Shown here piece after piece: positions 1 to 8,264 of a stretch of DNA of 64,000 nt (its first letter is position 1; the number at the start of each line of letters is the position of its first letter). Made by a program: the position numbers and the translations under genes. The stretch comes from Dermatophilaceae bacterium Sec6.4. GTDB lineage: Bacteria; Actinomycetota; Actinomycetes; Actinomycetales; Dermatophilaceae. The notes under the pieces were generated by a model. That model was not told the origin of the DNA. It saw nothing but the letters and a program-made list of their open reading frames with translations, and did no database searches. The stretch covers positions 682,001-746,000 of the forward strand of contig CP144172.1 in NCBI GenBank assembly GCA_039636865.1, given 5' to 3'.

Positions 1-1
1 C

Positions 2-232
2 GACCCATCCGCGCATGGCGGTCATCGCGAGTCCGATCTGGCGGCGTTGGGACTCTTCGGATGCCCGCAGCTGGAGCGCATTCTCGCGGCGTACGACGAG
101 TGCGCGCCACTGGCCGACGGCTGGCGCGGCCGGGTGGCGCTGCATCAGTTGCAGATGGTCGCCATGCACGCCGTCGTCTTCGGCGGCGGATACGCCGATC
201 AGGCGATCCGTATCGCTCGTCAATACCTGTAG
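2..232 (+). CDS. Fructosamine kinase / aminoglycoside phosphotransferase family protein, C-terminal part
   Basis: Only the last 76 residues are present; the start lies left of the window. The segment opens with DPSAHGGHRESDLAALGLFG, which matches the DP-x-x-x-GGHRE-x-DLA motif of fructosamine-3-kinase-like proteins, where the Asp belongs to the metal-binding DFG-equivalent of the APH kinase fold. It ends with an Ala/Gly/Tyr-rich helix (FGGGYADQAIRIARQYL) also typical of this family. Family members phosphorylate ketosamines or small sugars-on-amines in the cytoplasm. The substrate cannot be told from this fragment. Confidence 0.8.
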   Translation, partial: DPSAHGGHRESDLAALGLFGCPQLERILAAYDECAPLADGWRGRVALHQLQMVAMHAVVFGGGYADQAIRIARQYL

Positions 233-303
233 GCCGGCCATCGGGGCCGCCCACTGGAGGTGACGCGCAGACCGCCCGTTCGTCGGCTCGGGTCGAGTCG
301 CGG

Positions 304-960
304 TCAGAACAAGTTGACGGCGCGGGCAGCCACGAGGGTGAGGCTGAGCACCGACACCACCCCGCCGAGCATGAACAGCATCTTGGCCCGCGGACTGACC
401 GGCATCGTGTCCGTCGGGCTGAATGCAGTCGCGAGCGTGAAGGCGGTAAACAGGTAGTCGGTGAAGCACGGCAGGAACGCGGTGTCGTGCACGTCCTGCA
501 TCTGCGGGAAAAGCAGGTCCGGGTGCTCGCTGTCCCGCGCCTGCTCCGGGTTGCGGGCGAACGGCCCGCCCCGGTCGATTTCCCAGAAGAGCACTGCGTT
601 GGCCGTGATGTTGGTCAGCTCGATCACCACGGCAGCAACGATCATCTGGTGGGCGGACACCTTGCCGCCGGTGGATATCGCGAAGACCAGGCGGGCCAGG
701 TTGAGCGCATTGACCCCCAGGACGCCCAGCGCGGAGGCCAGCGCGACAATCCGGATGGCAGGTGCCTCGCGGTGCAACCGGATGGGATCGGACAGCACCA
801 GCGGCAGCAGCAGCAGCGCCTGTACTGCCGGCATCAGCCACGACGGACCGAGCGAAGCCTGTTCGGGCAGGAAGAATTGCAGCACGAGGGCCAGGGCGAC
901 CAGCGCGCTCGCCGGCCATCGCCGCATCGATCTGCGTGGCGTTCTACGGAGATCCCTCAC
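304..960 (-). CDS. Conserved integral membrane protein with a channel-like C-terminal segment
   Basis: A 218-residue protein with about five or six hydrophobic segments (near residues 18-33, 45-60, 68-92, 102-128 and 188-215). Between the last two lies the segment FTDYLFTAFTLATAFSPTDT, which looks like the re-entrant pore/filter region seen in small predicted channel-like membrane proteins of actinobacteria, but it has no TVGYG potassium filter. The start shown is a GTG; an internal ATG at 927 is equally possible, and neither has a clear ribosome site. It diverges from the MFS gene. Function unknown; transport of a small ion is only a guess. Confidence 0.7.
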   Translation of the reverse strand: MRDLRRTPRRSMRRWPASALVALALVLQFFLPEQASLGPSWLMPAVQALLLLPLVLSDPIRLHREAPAIRIVALASALGVLGVNALNLARLVFAISTGGKVSAHQMIVAAVVIELTNITANAVLFWEIDRGGPFARNPEQARDSEHPDLLFPQMQDVHDTAFLPCFTDYLFTAFTLATAFSPTDTMPVSPRAKMLFMLGGVVSVLSLTLVAARAVNLF

Positions 961-1052
961 AACCGGTCAATCTAGGCGCACCGGGAGGCCCGGGTGTGCA
1001 TCGCCGGGCGCTTGCGCATAGATTCACTATCTCCTACCGAGGAGGACACTGC

Positions 1053-2351
1053 GTGGCAAGCATGCGCGCGCTCTTGGCGGACACTGAACCGCTCAAGACG
1101 CCGGAGTTCCGGCGGTTGTGGACTGCTGACATCGTCACTCTGATCGGCGCTCAGCTGACAGTGGTCGCGGTGCCCGCCCAGATCTACGGCCTGACCCGCA
1201 GCTCCGCCTACGTCGGGCTTACCGGTGTCTTCGGTCTCGTCCCGCTGGTCGTTTTCGGGCTGTACGGCGGTTCGTTGGCCGACGTGATGGACCGGCGCAC
1301 ACTGTTGCGGATCACGACTGTCGGGATGATCGTCAGTAGCGGACTCTTCTGGGTGCAGGCGCTGATGGGGTTGCGCAACATCTGGTTGCTGCTCGTGCTC
1401 TTCTCCTTCCAACAGGCGTTCTTCGCCGTGAATCAACCCACGCGATCGGCGGTGCTGCCGCGCATCCTGCCTCCTGAGCAACTGCCGGCGGCGAACTCTC
1501 TGACGATGACGGTCTTTCAGTTCGGGGCGATCGGCGGCCCGCTGGTCGGCGGGGCACTGCTGCCGGTATTCGGCTTTTCGATGCTCTATCTGCTCGACAC
1601 GCTGTTCCTGTTCGCCACGTTGCGGGCGGTGATCGCGTTACCTCCCCTGCCACCGGACGGCACCGCGAAGAAGGCCGGACTGCGTTCTGTCCTGGATGGA
1701 TTCGCCTACCTCAGTCACCACAAGGTGCTGCTGATGTCATTCGCAGTCGACATCATCGCGATGCTGTTCGGGATGCCCCGCGCGCTCTTCCCGCAGATCG
1801 CGCACGAATCCTTCGGGGGTCCCGCAAACGGTGGCCTGGCCTTTGCGTTGCTCTTCGCCGCGATCCCTGCTGGTGCCGTCATCGGTGGCGTCTTCTCCGG
1901 ATGGGTCTCGCGCACCGAACGCCAGGGCGCCGCCGTCATTGCGGCCATTCTGGTGTGGGGTGTCGCGATCATCACCTTCGGCCTCGCGGTCGGGTTTGCG
2001 CACGGCAGTCACGCAACGACGCTCCTGGTGGTCGCGTTGCTGGCTCTGGCGGTCGCTGGTGCGGCCGACATGGCGTCCGCGGCGTTCCGCTCCACCATGT
2101 TGATGACCGCGGCGAGCGACGACGTGCGAGGTCGACTGCAGGGTGTCTTCACCGTCGTCGTCGCGGGCGGTCCGCGGTTGGCGGACGTCGCGCACGGTGG
2201 GGCTGCCGCCATCGTCGGCACCTCGGCTGCTGCCGCCGGTGGTGGGGTACTGGTCGTGGTCGGTGTGACGGTCGCCGCGATCGCGGCACCGGTGTTTGTG
2301 CGCTACCGGGTCACCAGGCCCGATCGGATCATCGCATCGGTCAAGGGTTGA
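1053..2351 (+). CDS. MFS transporter (enterobactin-exporter/MFS_3 type)
   Basis: A 432-residue major facilitator with twelve hydrophobic segments and the loop 2-3 motif GGSLADVMDRR, the usual G-x-x-x-D-R-x-x-R signature. N-terminal PEFRRLWTADIVTLIGAQLT is typical of the MFS_3 group that includes EntS-like siderophore and drug exporters. The GTG start at 1053 is chosen because GAGGAGG sits at 1039-1045 with proper spacing; an ATG at 1062 is an alternative. Likely proton-driven efflux across the cytoplasmic membrane; substrate unknown. No regulator lies beside it. Confidence 0.85.
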   Translation: MASMRALLADTEPLKTPEFRRLWTADIVTLIGAQLTVVAVPAQIYGLTRSSAYVGLTGVFGLVPLVVFGLYGGSLADVMDRRTLLRITTVGMIVSSGLFWVQALMGLRNIWLLLVLFSFQQAFFAVNQPTRSAVLPRILPPEQLPAANSLTMTVFQFGAIGGPLVGGALLPVFGFSMLYLLDTLFLFATLRAVIALPPLPPDGTAKKAGLRSVLDGFAYLSHHKVLLMSFAVDIIAMLFGMPRALFPQIAHESFGGPANGGLAFALLFAAIPAGAVIGGVFSGWVSRTERQGAAVIAAILVWGVAIITFGLAVGFAHGSHATTLLVVALLALAVAGAADMASAAFRSTMLMTAASDDVRGRLQGVFTVVVAGGPRLADVAHGGAAAIVGTSAAAAGGGVLVVVGVTVAAIAAPVFVRYRVTRPDRIIASVKG

Positions 2352-2477
2352 GTGCGCTCGCGTCCGGAGCAGCTCGAATGCGTCGTCTCGAAGGCGTTGT
2401 CTGTGATCGATTCTCCCTGGTGCATTGTCAGAGGCAGGGTGCACGATGAGCGGACTGGACGAGAACCGGAGGGTTTC

Positions 2478-4034
2478 ATGACGAACGAGTCAGGACGTAG
2501 GACGAGGATCGCGGGCAGTGGGCGTGATGCCGTGCGCGGCGTGCACGCTGTGCAGCAGGTGGCCGACGACCGGCAGATCCAGGTAACGCTGGTGCTGCGC
2601 CGCCGGGACCAGCTACCGCCACCTGACAAGGGCGCGCCGGTGATGGGCAGCGCCGAGTTCGGCGCGCAGTACGGCGCCGATCCGGCCGATATCGCCGCAG
2701 TCGGGCAGGCCGTGACGGCTGCCGGCGCCGAGGTCACGATGACCGATGTGCCCGGTCGCAGGGTCCAGGTGCGTGGCAGCTACGCCGTCCTGAAGCAACT
2801 GTTCGAGGTCGACCTGCAGGATGTGCAGCTGCCTGGCGGGCAGAGCGAACGTGGCGCCTTCCGGATGCGCACCGGGTCGGTGTCGGTACCGGTGGAACTG
2901 GGCGACGCCGTCGTTGCCGTGCTGGGACTGGACAACCGCGACCAGGCACGCGAACGGGTCGCATTCGCGCGGGCGGTGTCCACGTCGTACACGCCCGTGC
3001 AGTTGGGGAAGGTCTACCAGTTCCCGGCAGGCACCGACGGTACTGGGCAGACCGTTGCCATCATCGAGCTCGGCGGAGGGTACGCACAGCAGGACCTCGA
3101 CACGTATTTCACCGGGCTGGGGGTCGGCTCGCCGAACGTCACCGCCATCGGGGTCGACGGGGTACAGAATGCGCCGACCGGCGATGGGAACGGCCCGGAC
3201 GGCGAGGTACTGCTTGATATCGAGGTCATCGGTGCGCTCGCACCCAAAGCCGAGATCAAGGTCTATTTCGCCCCCAATACCGACGCCGGCTTCCTCAACG
3301 CGGTGACCGAGGCGGTGCATGCCACACCCGCGCCGGCTGCTGTCAGCATCAGCTGGGGTCAGAGCGAGGACCAGTGGACTGCCCAGGCGCGTACTGCGAT
3401 GGATGCCGCGTTCGCGGACGCCGGAGCGCTCGGGGTCGTGGTCACCACGGCTGCGGGAGACAACGGATCCAGTGATGGTGATACCAGTGGCGTGCACTGC
3501 GACTTTCCCTCCTCCAGCCCGCACGCGCTCGCCTGCGGAGGCACTTCGCTACAGGCGAGCGACACCACCGTCAGCTCCGAAACGGTCTGGAACAACGGTG
3601 GGACCACTGGTGCCACGGGTGGCGGAGTCTCCGACGCGTTCGCGCTGCCGGGCTACCAGTCCGCCGTCGGGGTCCCGGCTCGCGCCGCGGGCGGAGCCGG
3701 TCGGGGTGTGCCTGACGTCGCGGCGGTGGCGGACCCGGCAACGGGATACCAGGTGCGCGTCGACGGCACCGATACGGTCATCGGCGGTACCTCGGCGGTC
3801 GCGCCGCTCTGGGCCGCCCTGGTGGCGCGCCTCGTGCAGGCCACCGGGCGGCAATTTACCGACATTCACGGCACGTTGTACGCCGGGGCGATCTCAGGCG
3901 TCGCACCAGCGGGTTTTCGGGACATCATCAGCGGGTCGAACGGTGCCTACAGTGCCGGGCCCGGATGGGATGCCTGCACGGGCCTCGGTGTCCCTGTCGG
4001 CACGGACCTGCTGCGGCGGGTCAGCACCACCTGA
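2478..4034 (+). CDS. S53 family peptidase (kumamolisin-type sedolisin)
   Basis: A 518-residue acid serine-carboxyl protease. The first ~180 residues are a pro-kumamolisin activation domain (VTLVLRRRDQLPP, later VVAVLGLDNRDQ). The catalytic domain begins near SYTPVQLGKVYQFP. The triad is visible: Glu243 and Asp247 in GEVLLDIEV, and Ser439 in GGTSAVAPLWAAL; the oxyanion Asp is Asp328 in AAGDNGSSDG. The C-terminal calcium site is FRDIISGSNGAY...GPGWDACTGLG. No signal peptide is visible, as in kumamolisin itself. ATG 2478 follows CCGGAGGG; a short frame starting at 2446 ends in an ATGA overlap with this start and may couple translation. The protease digests proteins at low pH, with autocatalytic removal of its propeptide. 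Confidence 0.93.
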   Translation: MTNESGRRTRIAGSGRDAVRGVHAVQQVADDRQIQVTLVLRRRDQLPPPDKGAPVMGSAEFGAQYGADPADIAAVGQAVTAAGAEVTMTDVPGRRVQVRGSYAVLKQLFEVDLQDVQLPGGQSERGAFRMRTGSVSVPVELGDAVVAVLGLDNRDQARERVAFARAVSTSYTPVQLGKVYQFPAGTDGTGQTVAIIELGGGYAQQDLDTYFTGLGVGSPNVTAIGVDGVQNAPTGDGNGPDGEVLLDIEVIGALAPKAEIKVYFAPNTDAGFLNAVTEAVHATPAPAAVSISWGQSEDQWTAQARTAMDAAFADAGALGVVVTTAAGDNGSSDGDTSGVHCDFPSSSPHALACGGTSLQASDTTVSSETVWNNGGTTGATGGGVSDAFALPGYQSAVGVPARAAGGAGRGVPDVAAVADPATGYQVRVDGTDTVIGGTSAVAPLWAALVARLVQATGRQFTDIHGTLYAGAISGVAPAGFRDIISGSNGAYSAGPGWDACTGLGVPVGTDLLRRVSTT

Positions 4035-4038
4035 AGCC

Positions 4039-4110
4039 GCCGAGCAAGAAAGCCGAGCAAGAAAGTTGTACGAACGTGCGCGCTCGACAGGGCGCGCACG
4101 TTCGTACAAC
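4039..4110. terminator. Direct repeat plus perfect 19-bp hairpin between convergent genes
   Basis: A 13-bp unit GCCGAGCAAGAAA is repeated exactly at 4039-4051 and 4052-4064. It is followed directly by a perfect inverted repeat, arms 4065-4083 and 4092-4110 (GTTGTACGAACGTGCGCGC), with an 8-base loop. It lies between the S53 gene (ending 4034) and the DUF2254 gene on the other strand (ending 4134), so a bidirectional terminator is the natural reading. There is no U-tract, and the arm is unusually long and AT-containing for a simple terminator. Confidence 0.7.
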
Positions 4111-4133
4111 TCGCACCTTCAAATGGCTCGAGC

Positions 4134-5480
4134 TCAGTCGCGGACCGCGGCAGCCGCGTCCAGCGCCTCGGCGACTTCTTTGCTCCACTGCGACGCCTCG
4201 CGTGCCTCGCCACTCGTGGCGTCGCGCGCAGCGGCCGCCTGGTCCAACCTGCGTAGCTCGTCGCGCACCAGCCACGCCTGATGCGGGTGTACCCGCCAGG
4301 CGAGATCGGTCAGGGCGCGGTAGAGCGCACGCAGCACGACCGGGTCGGACACGCCGTACAAGCGTGGCTGACGCAACGCATCGTCAACGATCCTGCCCAG
4401 ATCGGGGCGACGGAGTACGACGCGCAGAGCGCCGCCATCGTCGTACAACCGGGCGTCGCCCAGGTTGCGGCGGGCCAGCATGCACAGGATGACCGAAATG
4501 TGGGAGATGGCGTGCACCGCTGTCGTCGGGTCATTGATACCGGGCGACAGGGCCTTGTTGGCCACGTCGCTCAGCTGCCGCAGGCCGTATCCGATGTCCT
4601 GGGTGTCGGTGCGCTCCATTCCGGTGTGCAGGCAGGCGCCCAGGTGCTCGGACAGATCGACCGGCTCGGCGTCCGGATCATCTGGTTGGTAGTAACCGAG
4701 GGGCACCTCGGCGACCACGAAATCCCCGGGCATTCGGTCGATGACCAGGGTGAGGTGATGTTTCACCGCCATCGCCAGCAGCTCCTGCTCGTCGACCCGG
4801 ATGAGGAAACCGCTGGTATGTGAGCAGACATAACGGGACGTAGGGCCGTAGGCCGACACCGACCCACCGGAGATCACGTCATCCTGTGATGCGGGCTCAG
4901 TGACGTCTTCGACGACCTCGAGGCAATCGGTGGCAACCTTGCACAACAGCACTTCGGCCCGAATCTGCCGTACGAGGTGCGCGAGGAAGAGCACCAGGCC
5001 CAGGACGCTGACAACTCCCAGGACAAAAGAGAGCGTGACCGCGAGTTGCGGCACGAACGCCGATGAGGTGGATCCTTCGCTGCGCACGGCGCGCAGCACG
5101 GTGAGGGAGTACGCGAAGGTCCCCAGGAAGAGCGCCAGGGTGATCTGGACGAACAAGTCGCGGGTGAAGGTTCGTAACAGGCGCGGGGAAAACTGGCTGC
5201 TGGCCAGCTGCAGGGTCACCACGGTGAGTGAGAACGTCAGCGAGGTAACGGTGATCAACGAGCTGGCAACCGTGTCCAGCAACTGTCGCGCCGCGCCGGC
5301 ATCGCCGCCGAAGAGGATCCCGTCCAACCACCCCGACACATTCCCGTCGATGTTCTCGTCCAGTCGCGGGATGAACAACCCGGCCAGGACCGCGATGAGG
5401 ACGACGATGGCCGGAATGGGCCACAACTGGGTGCGCAGGCTGTCGCGCACCTGAGCAGCCCACCCACCAACCCGGCTCAC
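4134..5480 (-). CDS. DUF2254 family membrane protein
   Basis: About 448 residues. Four transmembrane segments fill the N-terminal third (LWPIPAIVVLIAVLAGLFIP, then SSLITVTSLTFSLTVVTLQL, QITLALFLGTFAYSLTVL and LAVTLSFVLGVVSVLGLVLF). A long cytoplasmic region follows with DIGYGLRQLSDVANKALSPG and GINDPTTAVHAI, both hallmarks of DUF2254. The GTG at 5480 is preferred because GAAGGA precedes it at good spacing; a GTG at 5519 would add 13 residues. Biochemical role of the family unknown. It lies downstream of the GMC/SDR operon but is separated from it by a palindrome array. Confidence 0.85.
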   Translation of the reverse strand: MSRVGGWAAQVRDSLRTQLWPIPAIVVLIAVLAGLFIPRLDENIDGNVSGWLDGILFGGDAGAARQLLDTVASSLITVTSLTFSLTVVTLQLASSQFSPRLLRTFTRDLFVQITLALFLGTFAYSLTVLRAVRSEGSTSSAFVPQLAVTLSFVLGVVSVLGLVLFLAHLVRQIRAEVLLCKVATDCLEVVEDVTEPASQDDVISGGSVSAYGPTSRYVCSHTSGFLIRVDEQELLAMAVKHHLTLVIDRMPGDFVVAEVPLGYYQPDDPDAEPVDLSEHLGACLHTGMERTDTQDIGYGLRQLSDVANKALSPGINDPTTAVHAISHISVILCMLARRNLGDARLYDDGGALRVVLRRPDLGRIVDDALRQPRLYGVSDPVVLRALYRALTDLAWRVHPHQAWLVRDELRRLDQAAAARDATSGEAREASQWSKEVAEALDAAAAVRD

Positions 5481-5557
5481 GCGGCATCCTTCGGCGGGCG
5501 GGCGACGTTCTGGGTGCACTGTTCCACGCGCTCATCCTCCTACACCCACCAGTCATC

Positions 5558-5680
5558 GCGTTTGTGGTCGCTGGCGACGCAAACGCGGTCCGAAAGGGGC
5601 CCGAATGCTTCCGTTGTGGTCGCTGGCGACCACAACTATGGTCGCTGGCGACCACAACTATGGTCGCTGGCGACCACAAC
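5558..5680. repeat. Array of GTGGTCGC-TG-GCGAC palindromes
   Basis: A perfect palindrome, GTTGTGGTCGC-TG-GCGACCACAAC (5613-5636), is followed by TAT and two more copies of its core at 5640-5658 and 5662-5680, giving a 22-bp period. A diverged upstream copy at 5558-5586 carries the same core inside GCGTTTG...CAAACGC arms. The array lies between two minus-strand genes (SDR ending 5723, DUF2254 starting 5480), so it would sit in the DUF2254 leader or promoter. Spacers are only 3 bases, so this is not a CRISPR array. Confidence 0.8.
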
Positions 5681-5722
5681 GCGGAGGGAGGGACGGGGGA
5701 GGGACGGAACGGGAGGCGGTGC

Positions 5723-6610
5723 TCAGCTGCGACGTCGGCGAATCGCGAGCAGCGACCAACCCCCGCGCTCACCTTCGGCGCCGGGCTTCGCAGTGGTCAC
5801 GTTGCCGTCCGAGGCCGGCACGTCCGAGCCACGGAAGACCGCGAGCTGCACGAGCGGTCCGACGATCGCCCCGTACACCCGCGGCATCAGGTGGAAGCCG
5901 AGGGTCGCGATCTTGTTGGCGGGCCCGACGTCGACGTGCCGACGGGGTTTCTCGATGCAGTCGACCACGGCACGCGCCATCGTCACGGGTGACAACACCG
6001 GCGGCGGCGGCGCGGGCTCGCGGCCGGTGTAGTTGGCTGCTTGCTCGTAGATGGGTGTGTTGATCGCACCCGGTGACACCTCGCTGATGTGGATGCCGGG
6101 GGCGTCCCTGGTCTCCAACTGCAGGGTGCGGATCAATGCCAGTTGCGCCCACTTTGCGGTCACGTACGCGCCCATCTGCGGCACCACGATGTGCCCGAGC
6201 AGCGAGTTGACCACGATCAGCGACCCATGGCCCTGGCTGCGGAACACCGGCATTACGGCGCGCGCGAGGTTCGCGGTGCCGTGTACGGCGATGTCGACGA
6301 CGGTGTCGAAGATGTGCGCGGGCACGTCCTCGATGCGTCCGTAGGCCATCACCTGTGCGGTGTGCACCACCACGTCGAGGCTGCCGTGCTCCGCCGTGAT
6401 GGCCAGCACCGCCCTGCTCACCGCCGCTGCGTCCAGCAGGTCGGCGGGAGCGGTCGTCGTGCCCGCGCCCAGCTCGTTCGCCACGGCTGTCAGCCGGTCG
6501 GCGTCGCGGGCCATCAGCACGACCCGGTAGCCGCGGGCGATCAACTCGCGGGCGCTGGCCAGCCCGATACCCGAGCTGCCACCGACGACGAGTGCGACCT
6601 CGGCTCTCAT
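5723..6610 (-). CDS. SDR family NAD(P)-dependent oxidoreductase
   Basis: A 295-residue short-chain dehydrogenase. The nucleotide-binding glycine motif is GGSSGIGLA near the N-terminus. The catalytic Ser lies in VVNSLLGHI and the Tyr-x-x-x-Lys in GAYVTAKWA; SPGAINTPIY is the usual post-active-site loop. About 40 extra C-terminal residues end in a basic tail. ATG 6610 is chosen because the glycine motif then falls at the usual distance. It lies 13 bases after the GMC stop and is the last gene of the GH15-GMC operon, so it probably acts on the same substrate family. Cofactor and substrate not readable. Confidence 0.88.
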   Translation of the reverse strand: MRAEVALVVGGSSGIGLASARELIARGYRVVLMARDADRLTAVANELGAGTTTAPADLLDAAAVSRAVLAITAEHGSLDVVVHTAQVMAYGRIEDVPAHIFDTVVDIAVHGTANLARAVMPVFRSQGHGSLIVVNSLLGHIVVPQMGAYVTAKWAQLALIRTLQLETRDAPGIHISEVSPGAINTPIYEQAANYTGREPAPPPPVLSPVTMARAVVDCIEKPRRHVDVGPANKIATLGFHLMPRVYGAIVGPLVQLAVFRGSDVPASDGNVTTAKPGAEGERGGWSLLAIRRRRS

Positions 6611-6623
6611 CGCGCCACCGGAT

Positions 6624-8264
6624 TCACTGTGGTGACATGACATCGGCCGCGCGGGCGGCGAGCGCCATGATCGTCAGGCCGGGGTTGGCAGCGCCCTGCG
6701 TGGGCAGGATCGAACCGTCGACCACGAAGAGGTTCTCGACGCCGAACACTTTGTACGAGGCGTCGATCACGCCGTCCTCTGCGCGTGTCGCCATCCGGGC
6801 TCCGCCCACCAGGTGGGCGAACCGTTGGATGGTCATCATCTCTTCGGCGCCGGCGGCCTTCAGAATGCCCTGCATGCAGTCGGTAGCGGCCTTGATCAAC
6901 GCCTTGTCGTTGTTGCACAGTGAGTAGTTGAAGTGCGCGACAGGTAAGCCGTGCCGGTCCTTCTCATCGGCGAGCGTGACCCGGTTGTCCGCCTGGGGCA
7001 GCAACTCAGCGAGCGCTCCGATCGAGGCCCAATGCACGTAGTCGCGCATGTACTCACGCAGCGGCGCGCCCCAGTGGCCCTGTGCAGCAACATGTTCAGC
7101 CCATCCGATAGGCAGCGGGCCCACGGTCTGCAGGGACCAGCCACGCTTGTATGCCGCGGCCGGGTCGGTCTCGTAGAAGTGCTCGCTACTGGCCTCGGGC
7201 ACCTGCGCCTTGAACATCCGCACTTCTTCGCTGAAGCGGCCGGCCGACTGCGGGGCGCCCTGCACCATCAGGTAGCGACCCAGCTGATCGTGGTCGTTGC
7301 CCAGACCGTTCGGGTGATCCTTGGTCGCCGAGAGCAACAGCAGGCGTGGGGTCTCGATGCTGTACCCCGCGACGGCCACGGCTTTCGCGCGCTGGCGGTG
7401 CTCGACCCCGTCTTTGAAGTAGGTGACACCGCATGCCTTACCGGTGCGCTCGTCGACCAGCACCTTGCTGACGTGGCAGTGCGGGCGCACTTCCGCGCCG
7501 TGTGCCAGCGCGTCGGGGATGTGGGTGATCAGCGGGCTTGCCTTGGCGCCGACTTTGCAGCCCTGCTGACAGAATCCGCGGTAGATGCAGTGCGACCGGT
7601 TGCCGAATCGCCCGTTCGCGATAGCTACCGGTCCGACCCGTGCCGGGACACCGGCCGCCTCGCAGCCGGCCAGGAAGATCGAACCGTTCCCACCGACCGG
7701 GTGCGCGTGGTGTGCGTACTTGTGCGGGTCGCCCCACGGCCAGTCCTGCCCCGCGACCGGCAGCTCCTGCTCTACCTGCTCGTAGTAGCCCTTGAGGTCG
7801 GCGTACGAGATCGGCCAGTCGACGCCCACCCCGTCGCGGCTGTGGGTGGCGAAGTCCGACGGGTGCAGGCGCGGTACGAATCCGGAATAGTGCACGAGCG
7901 ATCCGCCGACGCCGCGGCCGGAGTTGTTCGACCCCAGCGGCACCGGGTTGGACCCGCCGATGACGCGCGACTCGTTCCAGTAGAGGTTGTGCGAGCCGCG
8001 TTCGTCGCTGACCCAGTCGGCATCCGGGTCCCAGAAGGGTCCGGCGTCGAAGGTCACGATGTCCCACCCGCGACGGGCCAGCCGCTGGGTGAGCACCGAG
8101 CCGCCGGCGCCTGCACCGACCACGACGAGGTCGACCTCGTCGTCTTCGGCGAAGTGACGCATATCGCGGCGTAGCTCGTGATTGACGCGCGAGCTGCCCG
8201 GCGGAACAAGCCACGCAGACTCATTGGTATCGCGTAGTGACTTGTAACTGAACCTGGTGCTCAC
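6624..8264 (-). CDS. GMC family oxidoreductase, FAD-dependent large subunit
   Basis: A 546-residue glucose-methanol-choline flavoprotein. The FAD dinucleotide motif GAGAGG is at residues 50-55 and is followed by TFDAG. GVGGSLVHYSGFVPR is the second GMC signature region. YRGFCQQGCKVGAK is a Cys-rich stretch typical of membrane sugar or polyol dehydrogenase large subunits. The C-terminal substrate/FAD motif is AANPGLTIMALAARAA. It starts with GTG inside the stop of the upstream small-subunit gene (GTGA overlap), so the two are translationally coupled. It likely oxidises a sugar, sugar acid or alcohol and passes electrons to a membrane acceptor. Confidence 0.9.
   Translation of the reverse strand: MSTRFSYKSLRDTNESAWLVPPGSSRVNHELRRDMRHFAEDDEVDLVVVGAGAGGSVLTQRLARRGWDIVTFDAGPFWDPDADWVSDERGSHNLYWNESRVIGGSNPVPLGSNNSGRGVGGSLVHYSGFVPRLHPSDFATHSRDGVGVDWPISYADLKGYYEQVEQELPVAGQDWPWGDPHKYAHHAHPVGGNGSIFLAGCEAAGVPARVGPVAIANGRFGNRSHCIYRGFCQQGCKVGAKASPLITHIPDALAHGAEVRPHCHVSKVLVDERTGKACGVTYFKDGVEHRQRAKAVAVAGYSIETPRLLLLSATKDHPNGLGNDHDQLGRYLMVQGAPQSAGRFSEEVRMFKAQVPEASSEHFYETDPAAAYKRGWSLQTVGPLPIGWAEHVAAQGHWGAPLREYMRDYVHWASIGALAELLPQADNRVTLADEKDRHGLPVAHFNYSLCNNDKALIKAATDCMQGILKAAGAEEMMTIQRFAHLVGGARMATRAEDGVIDASYKVFGVENLFVVDGSILPTQGAANPGLTIMALAARAADVMSPQ

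Noticed and set aside
2446..2481. 11-codon leader gene (MSGLDENRRVS) before the S53 protease
   Set aside because: It is coupled by ATGA, but a single short frame of this kind is expected by chance in GC-rich DNA and has no repeat or conservation evidence.
5558..5680. CRISPR array
   Set aside because: Units are palindromes with 3-base spacers that are identical, and no cas gene is near.
6951..8174. 407-codon plus-strand frame opposite the GMC gene
   Set aside because: Shadow of the well-supported GMC gene; composition is Arg/Val/Gly-rich without domain features.
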